Shown: piece by piece, positions 1 to 49,174 of the stretch | Layout of the letters: each line of letters begins with the position of its first letter | Numbering within the stretch: the first letter of the stretch is position 1 | NCBI GenBank assembly: GCA_945910005.1 | Contig: OX246746.1 | Span: forward strand, 17,960,995 to 18,024,994 | DNA length: 64,000 nt | Origin: Isoperla grammatica | Lineage: Eukaryota; Arthropoda; Insecta; Plecoptera; Perlodidae | Reading direction: 5' to 3' | Notes under the pieces: generated by a model | Databases searched by the model: none | What the model was told of the DNA's origin: nothing | The model's input: only the letters and a program-made list of their open reading frames with translations | Position numbers and translations under genes: made by a program

Positions 1-479
1 TGAGACAGTAAATAAATGGTCCCAATTTATTTCATGTGATTTCAAATGACTTACTTGAAATGGCACTGCTTGTATCTATGTAATAAAGAAAAATATCCCC
101 CAAAAAACAATAATTCTTTGTCAAGTTCTGGTTATCATTAAACCAGTCAGCTTTTGTATCTACATATTGTACTACTACAATTTAATTCAGACATTTGGTC
201 TACACATATCAATCAACGCTCATCATACAACGTCAGTGTATGCATAATTATGTCATATTACGAACCGAAATGGATTACTCGACATACAATGTACATAACA
301 ATGCTACTTGTTAAGAAGAAAGACCATGGAAAGTTTTCCCAGATGTTAAGTCAGTTAGGTATTCACTGATAGGCTTATGATTTGTACATGTGGTCAGTGG
401 GTCATTAACAACAACTTACGCCATAACATAAACCGTATAATCTGGTCATAGTGCCGTTTGAGGTGCCGCTAGGCATTAA

Positions 480-1260
480 TACAGAACTGTCAACAAAGTG
501 CCATTTTTTCCAAAGTGCAAAATATGACAGCAGACAAATGTTTCACACTAAAACCTGATCAATGCAACCCATAATTCAAATGGTAGTATGGGTCACATGG
601 GAAAGTTTCCTTACAAGACGTTTATCTGGCTCTGTACACAATTAATAGCAGTCTTGTCCAACATATCACAGCAGACAAGGACTAAAACCTGATCTATGCG
701 ACTCAAACTACAAACGGTAGTCTGGATTGCACGGGACAGTTTTGTCACAAGACGTTTATCTGCAAGTAAAATGTTTACACTGTACCAAGTGGCTTGTGCA
801 ATGTAACATAGGAGACCAACATATTGGAGTAAAACCTGGCAATACAACCCAAACTACAAACGGTAGTATGGGTCAAATGGCAACGTTTTTTTACAAGACA
901 ATTACCTGCATAGTAAAATGTTAACTTAATACAAAAACAGCAGAAGCTGTTTTTGTTTTAACTTCGCACAGTACATAAAGGTGTAGTATTTAGTGAATTT
1001 TATCAACATAACCAATTCTTTAAAGTATTGTGCATGTGGAAGCCTTCAAAAATGTTTATCTAAAGGATAAAACGATTGATATTTTGTACAAAAATGCCAT
1101 TGACTTGTGAAGCTTGAGGCAGTAGATAAATGTGTCGGAAGTAAAACTAGATCAGCATGACCCAAAATCACACAGGTGGTACATACAGGTCAGGCGGGGA
1201 AGGTTTTGTAGCGAATGGGTTATCTACTGTGTGACTGTTGCACTTGGCTCTTCCTACTAA
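480..1260. repeat. diverged ~150 bp tandem repeat
   Basis: A recurring block has the order 'caacatat..cagacaa..actaaaacctgatc', 'gcaacccaaactacaaacggtagt', 'gggtcacatgg', 'acaagacgtttatctg'. Anchors equivalent to CCTGATC occur at 554, 688, 835 and 1147, so spacing is ~134-156 bp with a badly worn copy near 990. The first ~100 bp of the window also resemble the end of a unit. Confidence 0.6.
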
Positions 1261-2105
1261 TACCATTTAGCTTGAAGATGCATCAACGTACTTTAATTGT
1301 ACACTAAAGTAGAACCTCTAGCACCTCCTTTACGGGCAACACCCATGACCAAAGTAAACAGTTTTCTGCGTAAGCCCAAAACAAATCTCATGTTTTGGTA
1401 ATGTCTGCTCTAAAGAACAGTTTTCAGAAACACAACAAGTGATGGACAAACAAGTGATATAAAACAAGAGACAATCACAAGAATGGTTGATTAATGGTCT
1501 GATGACAATCACAGCATATTCCGAGAGAAACTTTCATTTAACAAGTCAATATCTTGGAGTTTATAATAGTTGAGAGCAACTGAATGTAGACTATCTACAC
1601 AACTAACACCGATACTTTACAATCATTACATAAATAAATGGAACTAGAATCGCATGACTTTTCCTGGCATATTGTTACATCATTTGATTAGGAAATATTT
1701 CATCCTCAACAATTATTTATTTATTAATACATAGTACTTTGATTTTCCAGAACCAGCAATATTCTCGTCGTTCTTAACATTGCCAGAAATAGCATTTCAC
1801 TTTCTATTGCAAAACACACAATGTACCGGCAAGTATGAAGCGACATTGCCACTCGGACAACATCACTTCATCAACTGTCGGTGACATTTATCTCTCGTTG
1901 CTCCCGAGCTTCCCGCACTGGAACCGCAGATTCCCTAACTCGGCCAGCCCAATCGTCGTATAACACGTAATCAGTTCTCGAACAACCACTCGCCTTTTTA
2001 CCTAATGGGCATAAATCTTCGTTGCCCAAAAAATACTTAATTCTTCATAATGACTTCAGTCGGCGAGACTGTACCAAGTCTCATAACTTAGCAAAAACAA
2101 TAGTA

Positions 2106-2111
2106 TTTATT
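2106..2111 (-). terminator. candidate polyadenylation signal for ed
   Basis: AATAAA on the minus strand about 415 nt after the stop codon, followed within ~20 nt by a T-rich stretch (TTGTTTTTGC). Other AATAAA copies lie at 1716-1725. Which one is used cannot be told from sequence. Confidence 0.3.
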
Positions 2112-2523
2112 CATAACTGTTTTTGTTTTATGACACAAATTATATTGAGACTGCATTGCACAAAATGTGCCCACACGCTGACACTTATGTTCAGTTGTCG
2201 ACAGGGGTTGTAACTGTCAGTTGACTTAGTTACTGACTGTAAGATATGACTTAAAAGATAAGTCTAGCCAATCATTTCACATAATAGTTTTCACGATGCA
2301 AATAAAAACGTGACACTAAAGCATTGAAAAAGAATATACTTCAAAAACGGTCGAAGAAGTTCGTTGTGTATTTCTTGTACGACTCTCGAGTAGAAAACGG
2401 TGTCGCTTTCGTTGTGCTTTATCTTTGAAGAGAGATTCTTATTTACTATTACGCTGCTGATAACTAAGAGCATTAGAGATGTTTCGTCTTGTACTGTGAC
2501 CCTAGAATCGATCGACGAACGCC

Positions 2524-39509
<36,986 letters not shown>

Positions 39510-40230
39510 TTTTCTTCAAATCCACCGCACACTTAAATTAAATACCTATCCTTCCGGTTATAAACGTAAATGTTAGGAAGCCTGAGAAAACATCGTGGAA
39601 ACCAACTAAGTGTATCCGACCTTTTCGCAGTACAAGGTAGGTGATACGTAGATATACAAAAACACTGGCTTATTCACCTTCGAAACTCGACTTCCAGTCA
39701 CAAATTTTTAGTCACTGATTCTAAGAAGGTAAACAAATCTCTTCACTTCATTTTCAGAGAAGCATTGGTGAATAATCCTTCACAGGCTTATGACGAATAA
39801 CGTTGCACGGATCGCACAGAACCGGTACCTTGCACAAAATCACAGCACGCACAAAATTAGGCCTATCCCTTTAACACCGAGTTTGCACTTTTTAAACGGT
39901 CGCACACTGTCACTCGCTGACACAGACTTTGTTATAAAAATCCCATTCACTAATGACTTAGCTGTTTATTGCACTGGCAAATAATGTCAACGACGTAAAA
40001 CTTAGACACTGTTAGAAACACGTTTCTTGTGACACAAAATGTTGAGACGTCGGCGTAGCGAACCAGCGCGTCTAACAGTACGTCAAACCACGACTGGGAA
40101 CGGCTTTCGAATGAGGTAAAAGCCCGCCCGCGAGAACGCTCACTCCTGGTGGCGAAGAGTGGAAGCTCAAGAGTCGCTAGCGCTCTTCGAATCCAACTTC
40201 TTACCACAAAGACGCGTCGTTCCCGCCAAC
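39510..40230 (-). promoter_or_regulatory. probable 5' UTR and promoter region of ed
   Basis: This is the sequence immediately upstream of the ATG. The distal part (~40020-40230) is clearly richer in GC and CpG than its surroundings, as promoter regions often are. An initiator-like TCAGT on the minus strand lies at 39718-39714. No TATA box is evident. The transcription start is not fixed by these signals. Confidence 0.35.
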
Positions 40231-40313
40231 CAGATGCTACAATAACCAACCAGCTCGCATTTCCAATGCACATAATGCATGGAGCACCTAATACATCCAG
40301 TATTAGGGTGGCC

Positions 40314-40584
40314 ATTCGTCCCGCTTTTAACGAGACAGTCCCGTTTTTTAGGGAACCTGTCCCGGTCGCGGTTTTGTGTCGTTTTTGTAAATATACCGAT
40401 TCATGAATGTGAATTACAATAAATAAATTTGATAATTCACCCAAAACTAACATAACTTGCTTGCTCAGATCGTTGTGAATGCTGTCTTAAGGATAATGAT
40501 AGCGCACAAAATTTTCGCCCCAAAGTCTGCTGGCTGATAGTTACTCTGTCCTGTATTTCTCAGTTTTAAAATATGGACACCCTA
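40314..40584. mobile_element. hAT-like MITE remnant
   Basis: TAGGGTGGCCAT at the left and ATGGACACCCTA at the right are inverse with one mismatch, 271 bp apart. The left side continues TCGTCCCGC. No 8 bp duplication can be made out, so the insertion is old or rearranged. It lies just upstream of the putative ed promoter. Confidence 0.6.
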
Positions 40585-40967
40585 CTAAATACTAATGCAT
40601 TATTTTATGTCGGGACAGTGAACTAACTCAAACTATTGTCAAAATGAATTTAGAACTTTAGAAGTAGCTCAAATATGGAAATTATCATCTGCATTGGGCA
40701 TTTGGTCCTGGATGAAAACAAGGGTGACACTAAGGGTTGGCGAGGGGGGGTGGTCGCCCCCGCCTCCCCCAGTTTGTACTTTTTAATACTAGATAATCGT
40801 TATGCATTCTAAATCGCGATTAATTATCAGAGAACTGAGAAATATTTTATTTATTTACTTTTCAAATGTATCGTATATTGAAAAGATAACTAATATAAAA
40901 ACCAAATTCTAGTAATTTAATTAACTTTAGACGTAGTAATCTATTGTTATCTATAGTTTCATCATAT

Positions 40968-41488
40968 ATATCGTTGGACTAACTGCAAAACCACGTAAGT
41001 GCACTTTTGGTTGAAAATGAGTTAGATGTGATTTTGGGTATATCCTTATAGCCCGCATCATATGAAATAACCACTCAAGTGCTCAGCCAATCACACGGCT
41101 TGTTATAACGAATGGTTAAAACCACGTATGTGCAAAGGAACAAGAAAAACCAGGTAAGTGCAACATTTTCAAAGGCAGTCATGGTGGCTGTGTGTTGCTG
41201 CCAATAAAAGTAAGTATTGTCACTTATTCCTATAATTTCTTGACCCAATCTTTACTTTTAAGTATAGAATAAACCTTATTGAATAATGGTCATTATTAGT
41301 ACGCAACTTTACTTATTAATTTAAATATGAAATCACATCCAAAAGATGTCTTACTTTACTCGAGCACTTACGTGTTTTTGTATGCACTTTTGTTTGTTTG
41401 TAAGCTCTTACGTTAAAATAGTTTTTTGTATTTCCTGAACAATTTGATAAAAGGCACTTACGTGGTTTTGCAGTTAGTCCAACGATAT
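40968..41488. mobile_element. transposon-like element with 31 bp perfect terminal repeats and internal motif copies
   Basis: Positions 40972-41002 are the exact reverse complement of 41454-41484 (start CGTTGGACTAACTGC, end CACGTAAGTGC). ATAT flanks both ends. The motif ACCACGTAAGTGC recurs inside near 41117 and 41149 in direct orientation and near 41365 in inverse orientation. No coding capacity. I do not recognise the superfamily. Confidence 0.85.
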
Positions 41489-41674
41489 GCAATCTTTCGT
41501 ACATACCCCTTACATCGCTTTGAATTTTGTTAAATGGCGGATGTACAATTAGAATTTTGAATTTCAGATATAAGTATTTTGGTGTTTGCAGCAGTTGCAC
41601 ACCCAGGAGTTTAAAAAACCAACACATAGGCATTTTAGAATAACCATTGACGGTACCACGACAACAATAATCAA

Positions 41675-41745
41675 CGCTAATCAACAGGCATGCGTTAGCA
41701 CACTTCATTCGGAGGTTAAGGGTTCGAGTCCCTCTCCATGTAATC
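41675..41745 (+). mobile_element. tRNA-like segment
   Basis: GCGTTAGCACAC and AAGGGTTCGAGTCCCT have box A- and box B-like positions, and the T-arm pairs well. The acceptor stem is missing. Confidence 0.45.
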
Positions 41746-42084
41746 TTTACTAAAGATTGTTTCTCAGGGGTATAAGAACTATATTACGAAGTTATAGAAC
41801 TGGACACTACTCCAGAGGGACACGCATTTGAACACACACTGCACATCCAAAATCAACAACAAATTAATATATCAATAAATATTCCGTCAACTAAAAAGCT
41901 CACTTGTCCAATCATTACTACGTTGGTCACTATACTAATCATCTCCGTTTTTCTTCTTTATATGCATAGGCACCTTTTTCCAATTTCTTGTTTGGATGTG
42001 GAATAACCATATAGCGCCAACCTTCCTCCCTGTTCAAAACTCGTTTTTCTGGTCTCTCTGCCTAATCGCTTCGTCTATCACAAG

Positions 42085-42160
42085 ACACACACGCACACGC
42101 ACACGCACACGCACACGCACACGCACACGCACACGCACACGCACACAAACACACGCACAC
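42085..42160. repeat. (CACACG)n microsatellite
   Basis: About 76 bp of hexanucleotide repeat, slightly interrupted at the right end. Confidence 0.95.
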
Positions 42161-43250
42161 CCTAACCTGCTACTCAGTGCAGTGAGCAAAAATCTTCTTC
42201 AAGCATAGATGTATGATCGCATATATAGATAATAGGAAAACTAATAATACCGGTTGTTAACTTGCAGAATGTGATTGGCTAAGATTTTCTCATTCTTTGG
42301 ATTTCCGTTTGGAATTGTTCATGTTGAAAGTTGTCCTGGCTTTGCTTCTGTGTATTTTATAAAATAAACTCTGTGGTACGCTTTGAAAATGTTGGGTATT
42401 ATTGCAATTTAGCTCAGCACATGTTGAAATTTGAAAGGAAAACAAGTGCACAACCGTCATGATAACATTCACGATATTCCTGGAAATATTACTAATAACA
42501 ACTCGCTTAGTGGTAAGTGTCACGCACGCACTCACAAACTATGCACAAACATTTCTAATAATAAATACTAGTAGTTAACACGTATAATTGTACAATATCA
42601 GATATACATAACTCATAACTCACACTGGAATACGAGAGTACACCCCATTTAATTAAAATTTCAAGGGACGCTAAAAATCTCGATCAATATATAGAGAGAG
42701 ATGTAAAACAACAACTGGAGTTGCCCTAACTTAAGTATCATCATGCTTACGAATAGCCAAGTCTCTAAATTCTCTAATTTCCACCATTCTACTTGAAACA
42801 GGAGAATTATATGGAACATTTACGAACTTGCATGTATAGGATACCTAAAATTCCTAACACATCGCCATTGAGCGGGACTAATGAGATAAATAATGACTAA
42901 TGTGGCAAGTGTGGTACTTAGCGGAAGATAGCCTTTACGAATGTGTGAAAGAACTAACGTCAGGAATCTGTTGATTTTCGTTGAAGCAGAGTGCATGAAA
43001 GAGGCAGTAGATAAGATCTGGGGGCGATATGAGACTACTTACGTTGGGATCAGTATATTATTTCGTAAATTTCGAAAACTGTTGAAAATGAACTGTTGAA
43101 CTGGGATAAGGCTACTTTTAGCAAAGATAACAAATTCATTACGTCATTAATTAGCTACCTGTGATTTTAGCAATGTTTTTCGTATTTGTATGACAACATA
43201 TTGTAGTACAATAGCTACGGTATTTTTTTTTTTTTCAATAATTTGTTTGT
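42161..43250. other. non-coding 5' flank
   Basis: AT-rich. No gene, repeat or RNA structure that I can support. Confidence 0.55.
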
Positions 43251-43566
43251 AAAAACCGGCTTGAAGAACGAGAGTTCGAACCTGCGTCCCCCGCATTACC
43301 TTACGAGTGATCATCAGCAGCTCGTGGTGAAACTGGAAGCCGCTTCCGGTACAATAGACACCAGCTATCTGGCCGATAAGATAAGACTGGCTTGCCTTGG
43401 CGCCATCTCTGGCTTGAAACACAATGGTATATAACAACAAATGTGGCTCCACGAGGGCCTCCCCACAGGCTTCATTACTGAGCTGGGAATGGAGGATGGT
43501 ACGAAGTACTGATTCAGTTGAAGTCAGCAAATCAACAAACGCTAGTGTTGTATGATTGCGTCCCAT
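43147..43566 (-). other. unrecognised open frame with a tRNA-like end
   Basis: A ~139-codon open frame, locally GC-richer than its surroundings. Its start region follows an acceptor-like TGAATCAG, and AAG/GTAATG near 43300 could be a donor. The minus strand also has AGGTTCGAACTCT at ~43275, a box B relative. I recognise no protein family. A decayed mobile element is at least as likely as a gene. Confidence 0.2.
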
Positions 43567-43954
43567 GATATCGATAGAGCCTTGCTGGCCGGCACAGTTG
43601 GATCACGCGATTTAGGCGCGGACCGGCTAGGGATGCCGGGATGCGATCGCATCCCGGGGCCCTGGGCAAATCCGGGCCCTTTGGCAGTCCGAGTCCCCGG
43701 GCTGCCACCAGAAAGTTCGTATGATGTAAATACTTCTCTGTATATTGCTGATATTCTGTATATTGCACGCTAGCATTTTGCGAGTGACAATATTTAGTAC
43801 TAGTCAGTAACACTAATGGCCGTAGGCCAACCTCGAATACCGTTTTCTTAAAATTTGAATAACGCGCCCGGTAGTGCTACTGGTAGGGTAGCCTCTGTTA
43901 ATCGCGCCCTAAAATCGCATTTTAGGTTTTACAATTCAATGCACCCCAAAAAAT

Positions 43955-44040
43955 GTTTTGCGCCTTCGGCGTATTTGCCGCAGGCGGCTGGGGCTTCGCC
44001 CCAGACCCCAGCTGTGCCACGCCCCCTCCCGAAACCCAGC
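43955..44040 (-). mobile_element. fragment of the GC-rich hAT-like family
   Basis: GCGCCTTCGGCGTATTTGCCGCAGGCGGC and CTGGGGCTTCGCCCCAGACCCC are the reverse complement of the GC-rich motif inside the element at 20676-21858. A second GC-rich block at 43615-43705 (GCGGACCGGC ... GGGGCCCTGGGC) probably belongs to the same insertion. Clear ends are not visible. Confidence 0.5.
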
Positions 44041-44341
44041 ATCCTGGGCCTTTTTATCCCAGTCCAACAGCAGGTCAACAGTTTGGTTCGATCCTCAGGC
44101 GTTACAACACTGAGTTGAGTCCGCCTTTCGTACATTCCTTCCAAACACACCAAAATTACACCCGTGTATACTAACGAGGTAGGGTTGGGTGTTACAAATT
44201 ATAATTAACTTACAGGTCACCTGTACATATTTCAATCCGATGGATACTGGATACATTGGTGACAAACAATTAGCCTGATCTCAGAGAGTCCCGCCCTTGA
44301 CAGAGATTGCAATGAGAGATTCAGAGATTCAATTGGAACAG

Positions 44342-44629
44342 AGTTTAGTTTAGTTTAGATTATGTTAGTTTAGTTTAGTTTCAAATAATTTAGTTTAGTT
44401 TAGTTTAGTTTAGTTTAGTTTAGTTTAGTTTAGTTTAGTTTAGTTTAGTTTAGTTTAGTTTAGTTTAGTTTAGTTTAGATTATGTTAGTTTAGTTTAGTT
44501 TCAAATAATTTAGTTTAGTTTAGTTAAGTTAAGTTAAGTTAAGTTAAGTTAAGTTAAGTTAAGTTAAGTTAAGTTAAGTTAAGTTAAGTTAAGTCAAGTT
44601 AAGTTAAGTTAAGTTAAGTTTAGTTTAGC
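44342..44629. repeat. compound pentanucleotide array (TTTAG)n then (TTAAG)n
   Basis: Two blocks of TTTAG repeats share the same interruption (GATTATGTTAGTTTAG ... TTTCAAATAATTTAG), at ~44357 and ~44478, so part of the array was itself duplicated. The array then changes to TTAAG units from ~44524. Confidence 0.95.
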
Positions 44630-45049
44630 GCTAAAGCGGAGGCAGTAGAAGCGTGAAACTCTTTGCGTGCGCGGTCATTTATTGTATAACGCTGTCGTTC
44701 ATATACGAATCTCCATTTTGCCCCCAGCGGGCGAGTTTTTCGAGCCGCCGCCATTACCTATTACCGTGTGCCCATGCACTATTATTGTACCGGAGCAGGT
44801 GTGAGCCTTGAGGGGCTAGGAAGACGAGTGGGCTGCAGCCCCCTTGGCCGAGGAGAAGCCAGCCAGCATCGGCAACAACGCCATTGACACTGTGAGGCGT
44901 AGCCATGACGTGTACAGCTATCATTATAATTGCATATGGATGACAGAAGGGCGAGCGACTAGCGAGATACATTCATCGGCCATTTTCACGCTCGATGTTG
45001 TAAGATTTTCATTTTTTGACAACTCGAAAAGTTGGAGAGTACATTTTTA

Positions 45050-45344
45050 TAGTGGTGTATTCCGAGAATATAAAGTGCCTAGGCGATCGAATTTACGTGT
45101 GCACGGGGTGGGGGTGGGGGAGGGGGGGGGGGGGGGGGGGGGTGATGGCGATTGTTTTAAGTGGCCGGAAAAAGATTTTACAGAAAGACGTTGAGGTAAA
45201 ACTAACATATTTTTTCTCAATTATAGATATTGTGAATACTACATGGGTTCTTGAAATTCAAACAACAGTAATGTGAAAAAGCTCCTAGGCTAGCCTAAGT
45301 GCATAGGTGGCGCCTAAGCCCGCCTAGGCTCGAATACACCACTG
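45050..45344. mobile_element. MITE flanked by a 10 bp direct repeat
   Basis: The ends TAGTGGTGTATTCCGAG and CTCGAATACACCACTG are inverse apart from the terminal base and one indel. TACATTTTTA flanks both sides (45040-45049 and 45345-45354). The centre contains a G21 tract and a CCTAGG-rich palindrome near the right end. No coding capacity. Confidence 0.8.
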
Positions 45345-45354
45345 TACATTTTTA

Positions 45355-47377
45355 ATTTTCTGTACTTGGTACCTACTGTAAAAGCAGAAGTCTCGGTTAT
45401 TGCCAAACCATGGTCCGCGAAACACACGTATCACAAGGTACGCCAAGACACTTCTTGTGGCCGTGGACGATTTGTGCTATTATCTCTTTAAATGGACATC
45501 TGCTTTGCCATTGCAACAATCTTAGTTTTTGCAGTTTTTCATATTAACTTAATTTCGGAACAGATTAACACCACAAAACGCACGGAAACAAAAAAAGTGT
45601 CTTTTTCAGAACAGATGGTTTCTCTTTATTAATTCCATAACGACAGCGACATTTAAATAACCCATCAGTTCATCACTCATCACTCGGTAAGAATAACGTA
45701 TATTTTTAAACCCAATGCACAAATTTCAGGCTCATCGCACGTGGCATGATGTGACAGAAAATGAGAGCTCAACTCAATATGTAGTAATGCATCGTCACTC
45801 ATTAAATTCGTTATTAATTAAACTGATCTCAACTCTCTTTTCATTTACTCTTTCAAGAACTTGGTCGTTTGTGACTACAAATTTGGTATTCTTTACACGG
45901 GCACGATGATAGCATTCGGACGCGGTTACCTCTGTACTATACTGTACTGTATTGCGTACTGCGTATACTGTACTGTCGCATTCGTACCTCGCCATCACCT
46001 CATAGCTTTGTCAACACAATAGTTATATGATGAAAATAATGATGTTGATTATTGCACTGAAAGTTATATTACATCGGCTCCTGCAGTCATCTCGTACGAC
46101 AGGCAGGCTATTGAAACGCAGAGGAATATTTAAATAAATACACTGTCTTATTGTTACTCAGTAATCCTATTCAGTATACTGTATAAATTTTGATAGTACA
46201 TTCTTTGTAATAATCACAGACAGGTCATCAACAATAAAATTGTATAAAATACTATCAATATAGTTCAAAGCCTGCTGGTTTTTTTGACGTGTTCCTGCAA
46301 ACTTCTTCGACTTTCATTATATAAATTACAATAGCAGCAGTTACAATATTTCAGCTTGCGATCACACAAGATGCTCCAACCGGTCGAGCTGGGTCCTCCC
46401 TCCCTGTGGTAACCAATGCCCGCAAGGCGCAAAGACATGTTCTCGCACGTGCATATCTTTAGTAATGGATTTATTCATCTCATATGTCCATCATATTCCT
46501 CTTCATACTTTCACACTAATCTTCTTCATATAATCCGGCTATCTTTGCGATCCAAAGGTCCACCAACCCTCCTAATACCCCTCAACCCGCCAACCCCCCT
46601 TATTTTGGACTCCGTATGACAACCTCAGAGATCTGGTTCAGCCAACATCACATGTCGGGTAGGTCGTAAAACACCAATCTGCCAAGATCTGAGAGTAGGC
46701 CCGAGACTGGAAAACTTTAGCCTCCACCGAAGATACGTAGCCTGAAGGGCGTATACACTTGATTGGAGTTGTGTGGACGCCGGTCGACTGGTGTTGTTGC
46801 CGCCGGCGACCGGCACCCATGCTCCCAACAACCAGTCATCAATATGCAGAGCCAAACCTGTCCAGCTTGCTTCAGACAGGGACCTCTACGTGCTTTTATA
46901 AACATTCAACGTGCCTCTTCGCATTGCTGTATACGTATAGAATAAAATGTTGTTGTAGCGATGTTAATAGCGTCAACGCCCACTATCGTATCGTGGATGT
47001 GCGGACTCCGGAGTGAGGACCAAGGATTATTATCAGGAGATTCTAACACAACGAGTATGTAACCTTGAAAAGTTCGAACCTGAATCTGGTCGTCGTTGTC
47101 ACCTTTGTCTTTATGGTTGTTGCAGTCGTCCCTTTGTCGGCATTGTCAACGACGCTCGGATATATTGATGAAACAGAATTACCCAATGATCATTGGTTAT
47201 TTGGTAAAGAGTGAAAAAGTGTAAGAGTCGCTGGTACTAAACCATTCCTTGATCAATAGTAAACAGTACAGAGCTACCGAAACAAGGATCACCTACTTTC
47301 TGTGTCGAAGGGCTGTGCTCATTCGTTGTGATATTCCGATTCACTTCTTATGTATAATTGAAGAAATTATTACTATA

Positions 47378-47378
<1 letters not shown>
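45355..47378. other. non-coding 5' flank
   Basis: No gene recognised. The patch 46620-46930 is GC-richer and open in several frames, possibly a decayed retroelement, but it has no diagnostic motif. Confidence 0.5.
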
Positions 47379-47422
<44 letters not shown>

Positions 47423-47445
47423 GTTATTGTCGTTGTTATTATTAT
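47379..47445. repeat. (ATT)n microsatellite, slightly interrupted
   Basis: ATT units, then GTT substitutions at the right end. Confidence 0.95.
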
Positions 47446-47487
47446 AAATTTAGAGCTGAACCAAAACTAGTGGTACTCAGCGGTGCC

Positions 47488-47508
47488 GGGGGGGGGGGGG
47501 GGGGGGGG
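47488..47508. repeat. G21 homopolymer
   Basis: Twenty-one consecutive G. A C18 run lies 110 bp downstream (47619-47636), so the pair is an inverted homopolymer couple. Confidence 0.95.
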
Positions 47509-48003
47509 CGGTCGGAGGGGGGCTGAGTGGTACGAATAGGAGAATTACACACAAAATAACACTTTATACAAAATCGTGTTCTCGTATGACCATTTTATGA
47601 GACCTCGTTCTCTTCTCGCCCCCCCCCCCCCCCCCCTCCCCCCCTGGGGAAACACGAGTAGTCACTGTTTCGATTGAAACCACCAGCGCGGCAATGACTG
47701 ACTGAGGAGCTGAGTGCCCTGTGCGACTGACTGACTGATGCACGTGTTTCGCTCGGCCTCAGAGTTACATTTAAATGGCATTCTACTAATTTGTTTAGTC
47801 TAGCTATAGTGAACAAACGGCAGGACTGACTTCAGGAGTCGTTCAGGACGGACAACTTTTAGTGTTTTATGTTATGACCTATGCAACTTGTTTGAAACGC
47901 GGCCGTTTCTGTTCTGTATCGCACTCGCAGTCAGTAGCAGCTTCAAGTGCCAATGAGCCGTTTAAAAAACACTGCAATGTATTACGTGATATTGTAGGCG
48001 ACG

Positions 48004-48178
48004 TGAGCATTATATATGCACGTTATGGGTTCCAATAGCTTGAATGACAATTAATATAGGCGCCAAGTATTGCATTATATCAGCATTGTATGAGCATTAT
48101 ATATGCACGTTATATATCATGTACTTGGGTCATAACTATGTTCCAATAGCCTGGATGACAATATAGGCGCCAAGTACG
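48004..48178. repeat. ~85 bp direct duplication
   Basis: GAGCATTATATATGCACGTTAT and CCAATAGC.TG.ATGACAAT ... ATAGGCGCCAAGTA occur twice, starting near 48006 and 48090. The second copy carries a ~24 bp insertion. Confidence 0.8.
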
Positions 48179-48587
48179 ACGGTGCTGGGCCCTCCTAACT
48201 TTCAAGCAAGAGGAGCGCAGTCCCAAACAAATAAATTAAAACATCAACAACGGACAATGTAAGGACTTTCTGCTCTTTGACAACTGAAATGTTGTACACA
48301 TATCATTGAAGCCAGTCCACTGAAGGGCAAACAAAGACTAAACAAACATAAACAAAAATAGTTGGAAGTTTAGCTGTAAACAAAACTACGACAAATACAG
48401 AAGAAAACTCGCGTTTTTCATTTTGATTTCTTGTTTTTTTTTTTTAAATTATACGTTTTAAGGGTGTCTTCATCTAGAAATCGCTTTAGGAAGGATGTTT
48501 ACAGATAAATTCAGGATACTCGGCATAAAAGAGATAAATTGGCATGAATAAATAGAACTAAGACAACTAAAGAACTCAGGCTGGTGA

Positions 48588-48588
48588 T

Positions 48589-48672
<84 letters not shown>

Positions 48673-48700
48673 AACGACAACGACGACAACGACAACAACG
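48588..48700. repeat. (ACGACA)n microsatellite
   Basis: About 110 bp of CAACGA hexamers with a few CGA changes at the right end. Confidence 0.95.
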
Positions 48701-49174
48701 ATACCATCCCATCAAAGCGATCCCCCCTTCCACTTTGGAGAAGTAATTTTTTGTAACAAGTTTTTACCCAAGTCGGAATGAATGACTTTTCATTAACGCA
48801 GGAATATAAATTAGCCGATCTAGAGAAATAATGACAAATTGTAACTTCCAGAACGTAGGGTAGGGGTGGGGAGGGGGCTCCGGGTACTTAATGCTTCCTC
48901 CCTCCATTCCTTCGCGCCTGTCTTACCGAATGATAGTTAATGACAGTCAGGATACAAGACTGTGTGAAGAATGATAATACACCTAATTGATAGGCTCTGG
49001 TTGAATGCCCGTGGGGTTTTGGTACATCGGGGGACCTAAGCAATACATACTGACATAAGGAGTCCGCAGCTGTGTGTGAAACATAGGCCTACCCGTCTTC
49101 GTGTCGAGTTATCAACTGTGTTATCAACAATGAATCAGTGGATGTGGAATTTTTGCGGTTCGCCTGTAACCTTG

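Larger units (their letters stand above)
1..2523 (-). other. 3' UTR and 3' flank of ed
   Basis: No second gene is visible. Short open frames here are AT-rich and resemble nothing. On the minus strand, the sequence after the stop codon must hold the 3' UTR, but its end is not certain. Diverged tandem repeats occupy roughly 480-1260 (listed separately). Both strands are otherwise plain AT-rich DNA. Confidence 0.6.

Noticed and set aside
44342..44629. Interstitial telomere
   Set aside because: Units are TTTAG/TTAAG, not TTAGG.
46620..46930. Retrotransposon coding fragment
   Set aside because: GC-richer and open in several frames, but no reverse transcriptase, zinc-knuckle or endonuclease motif could be read.
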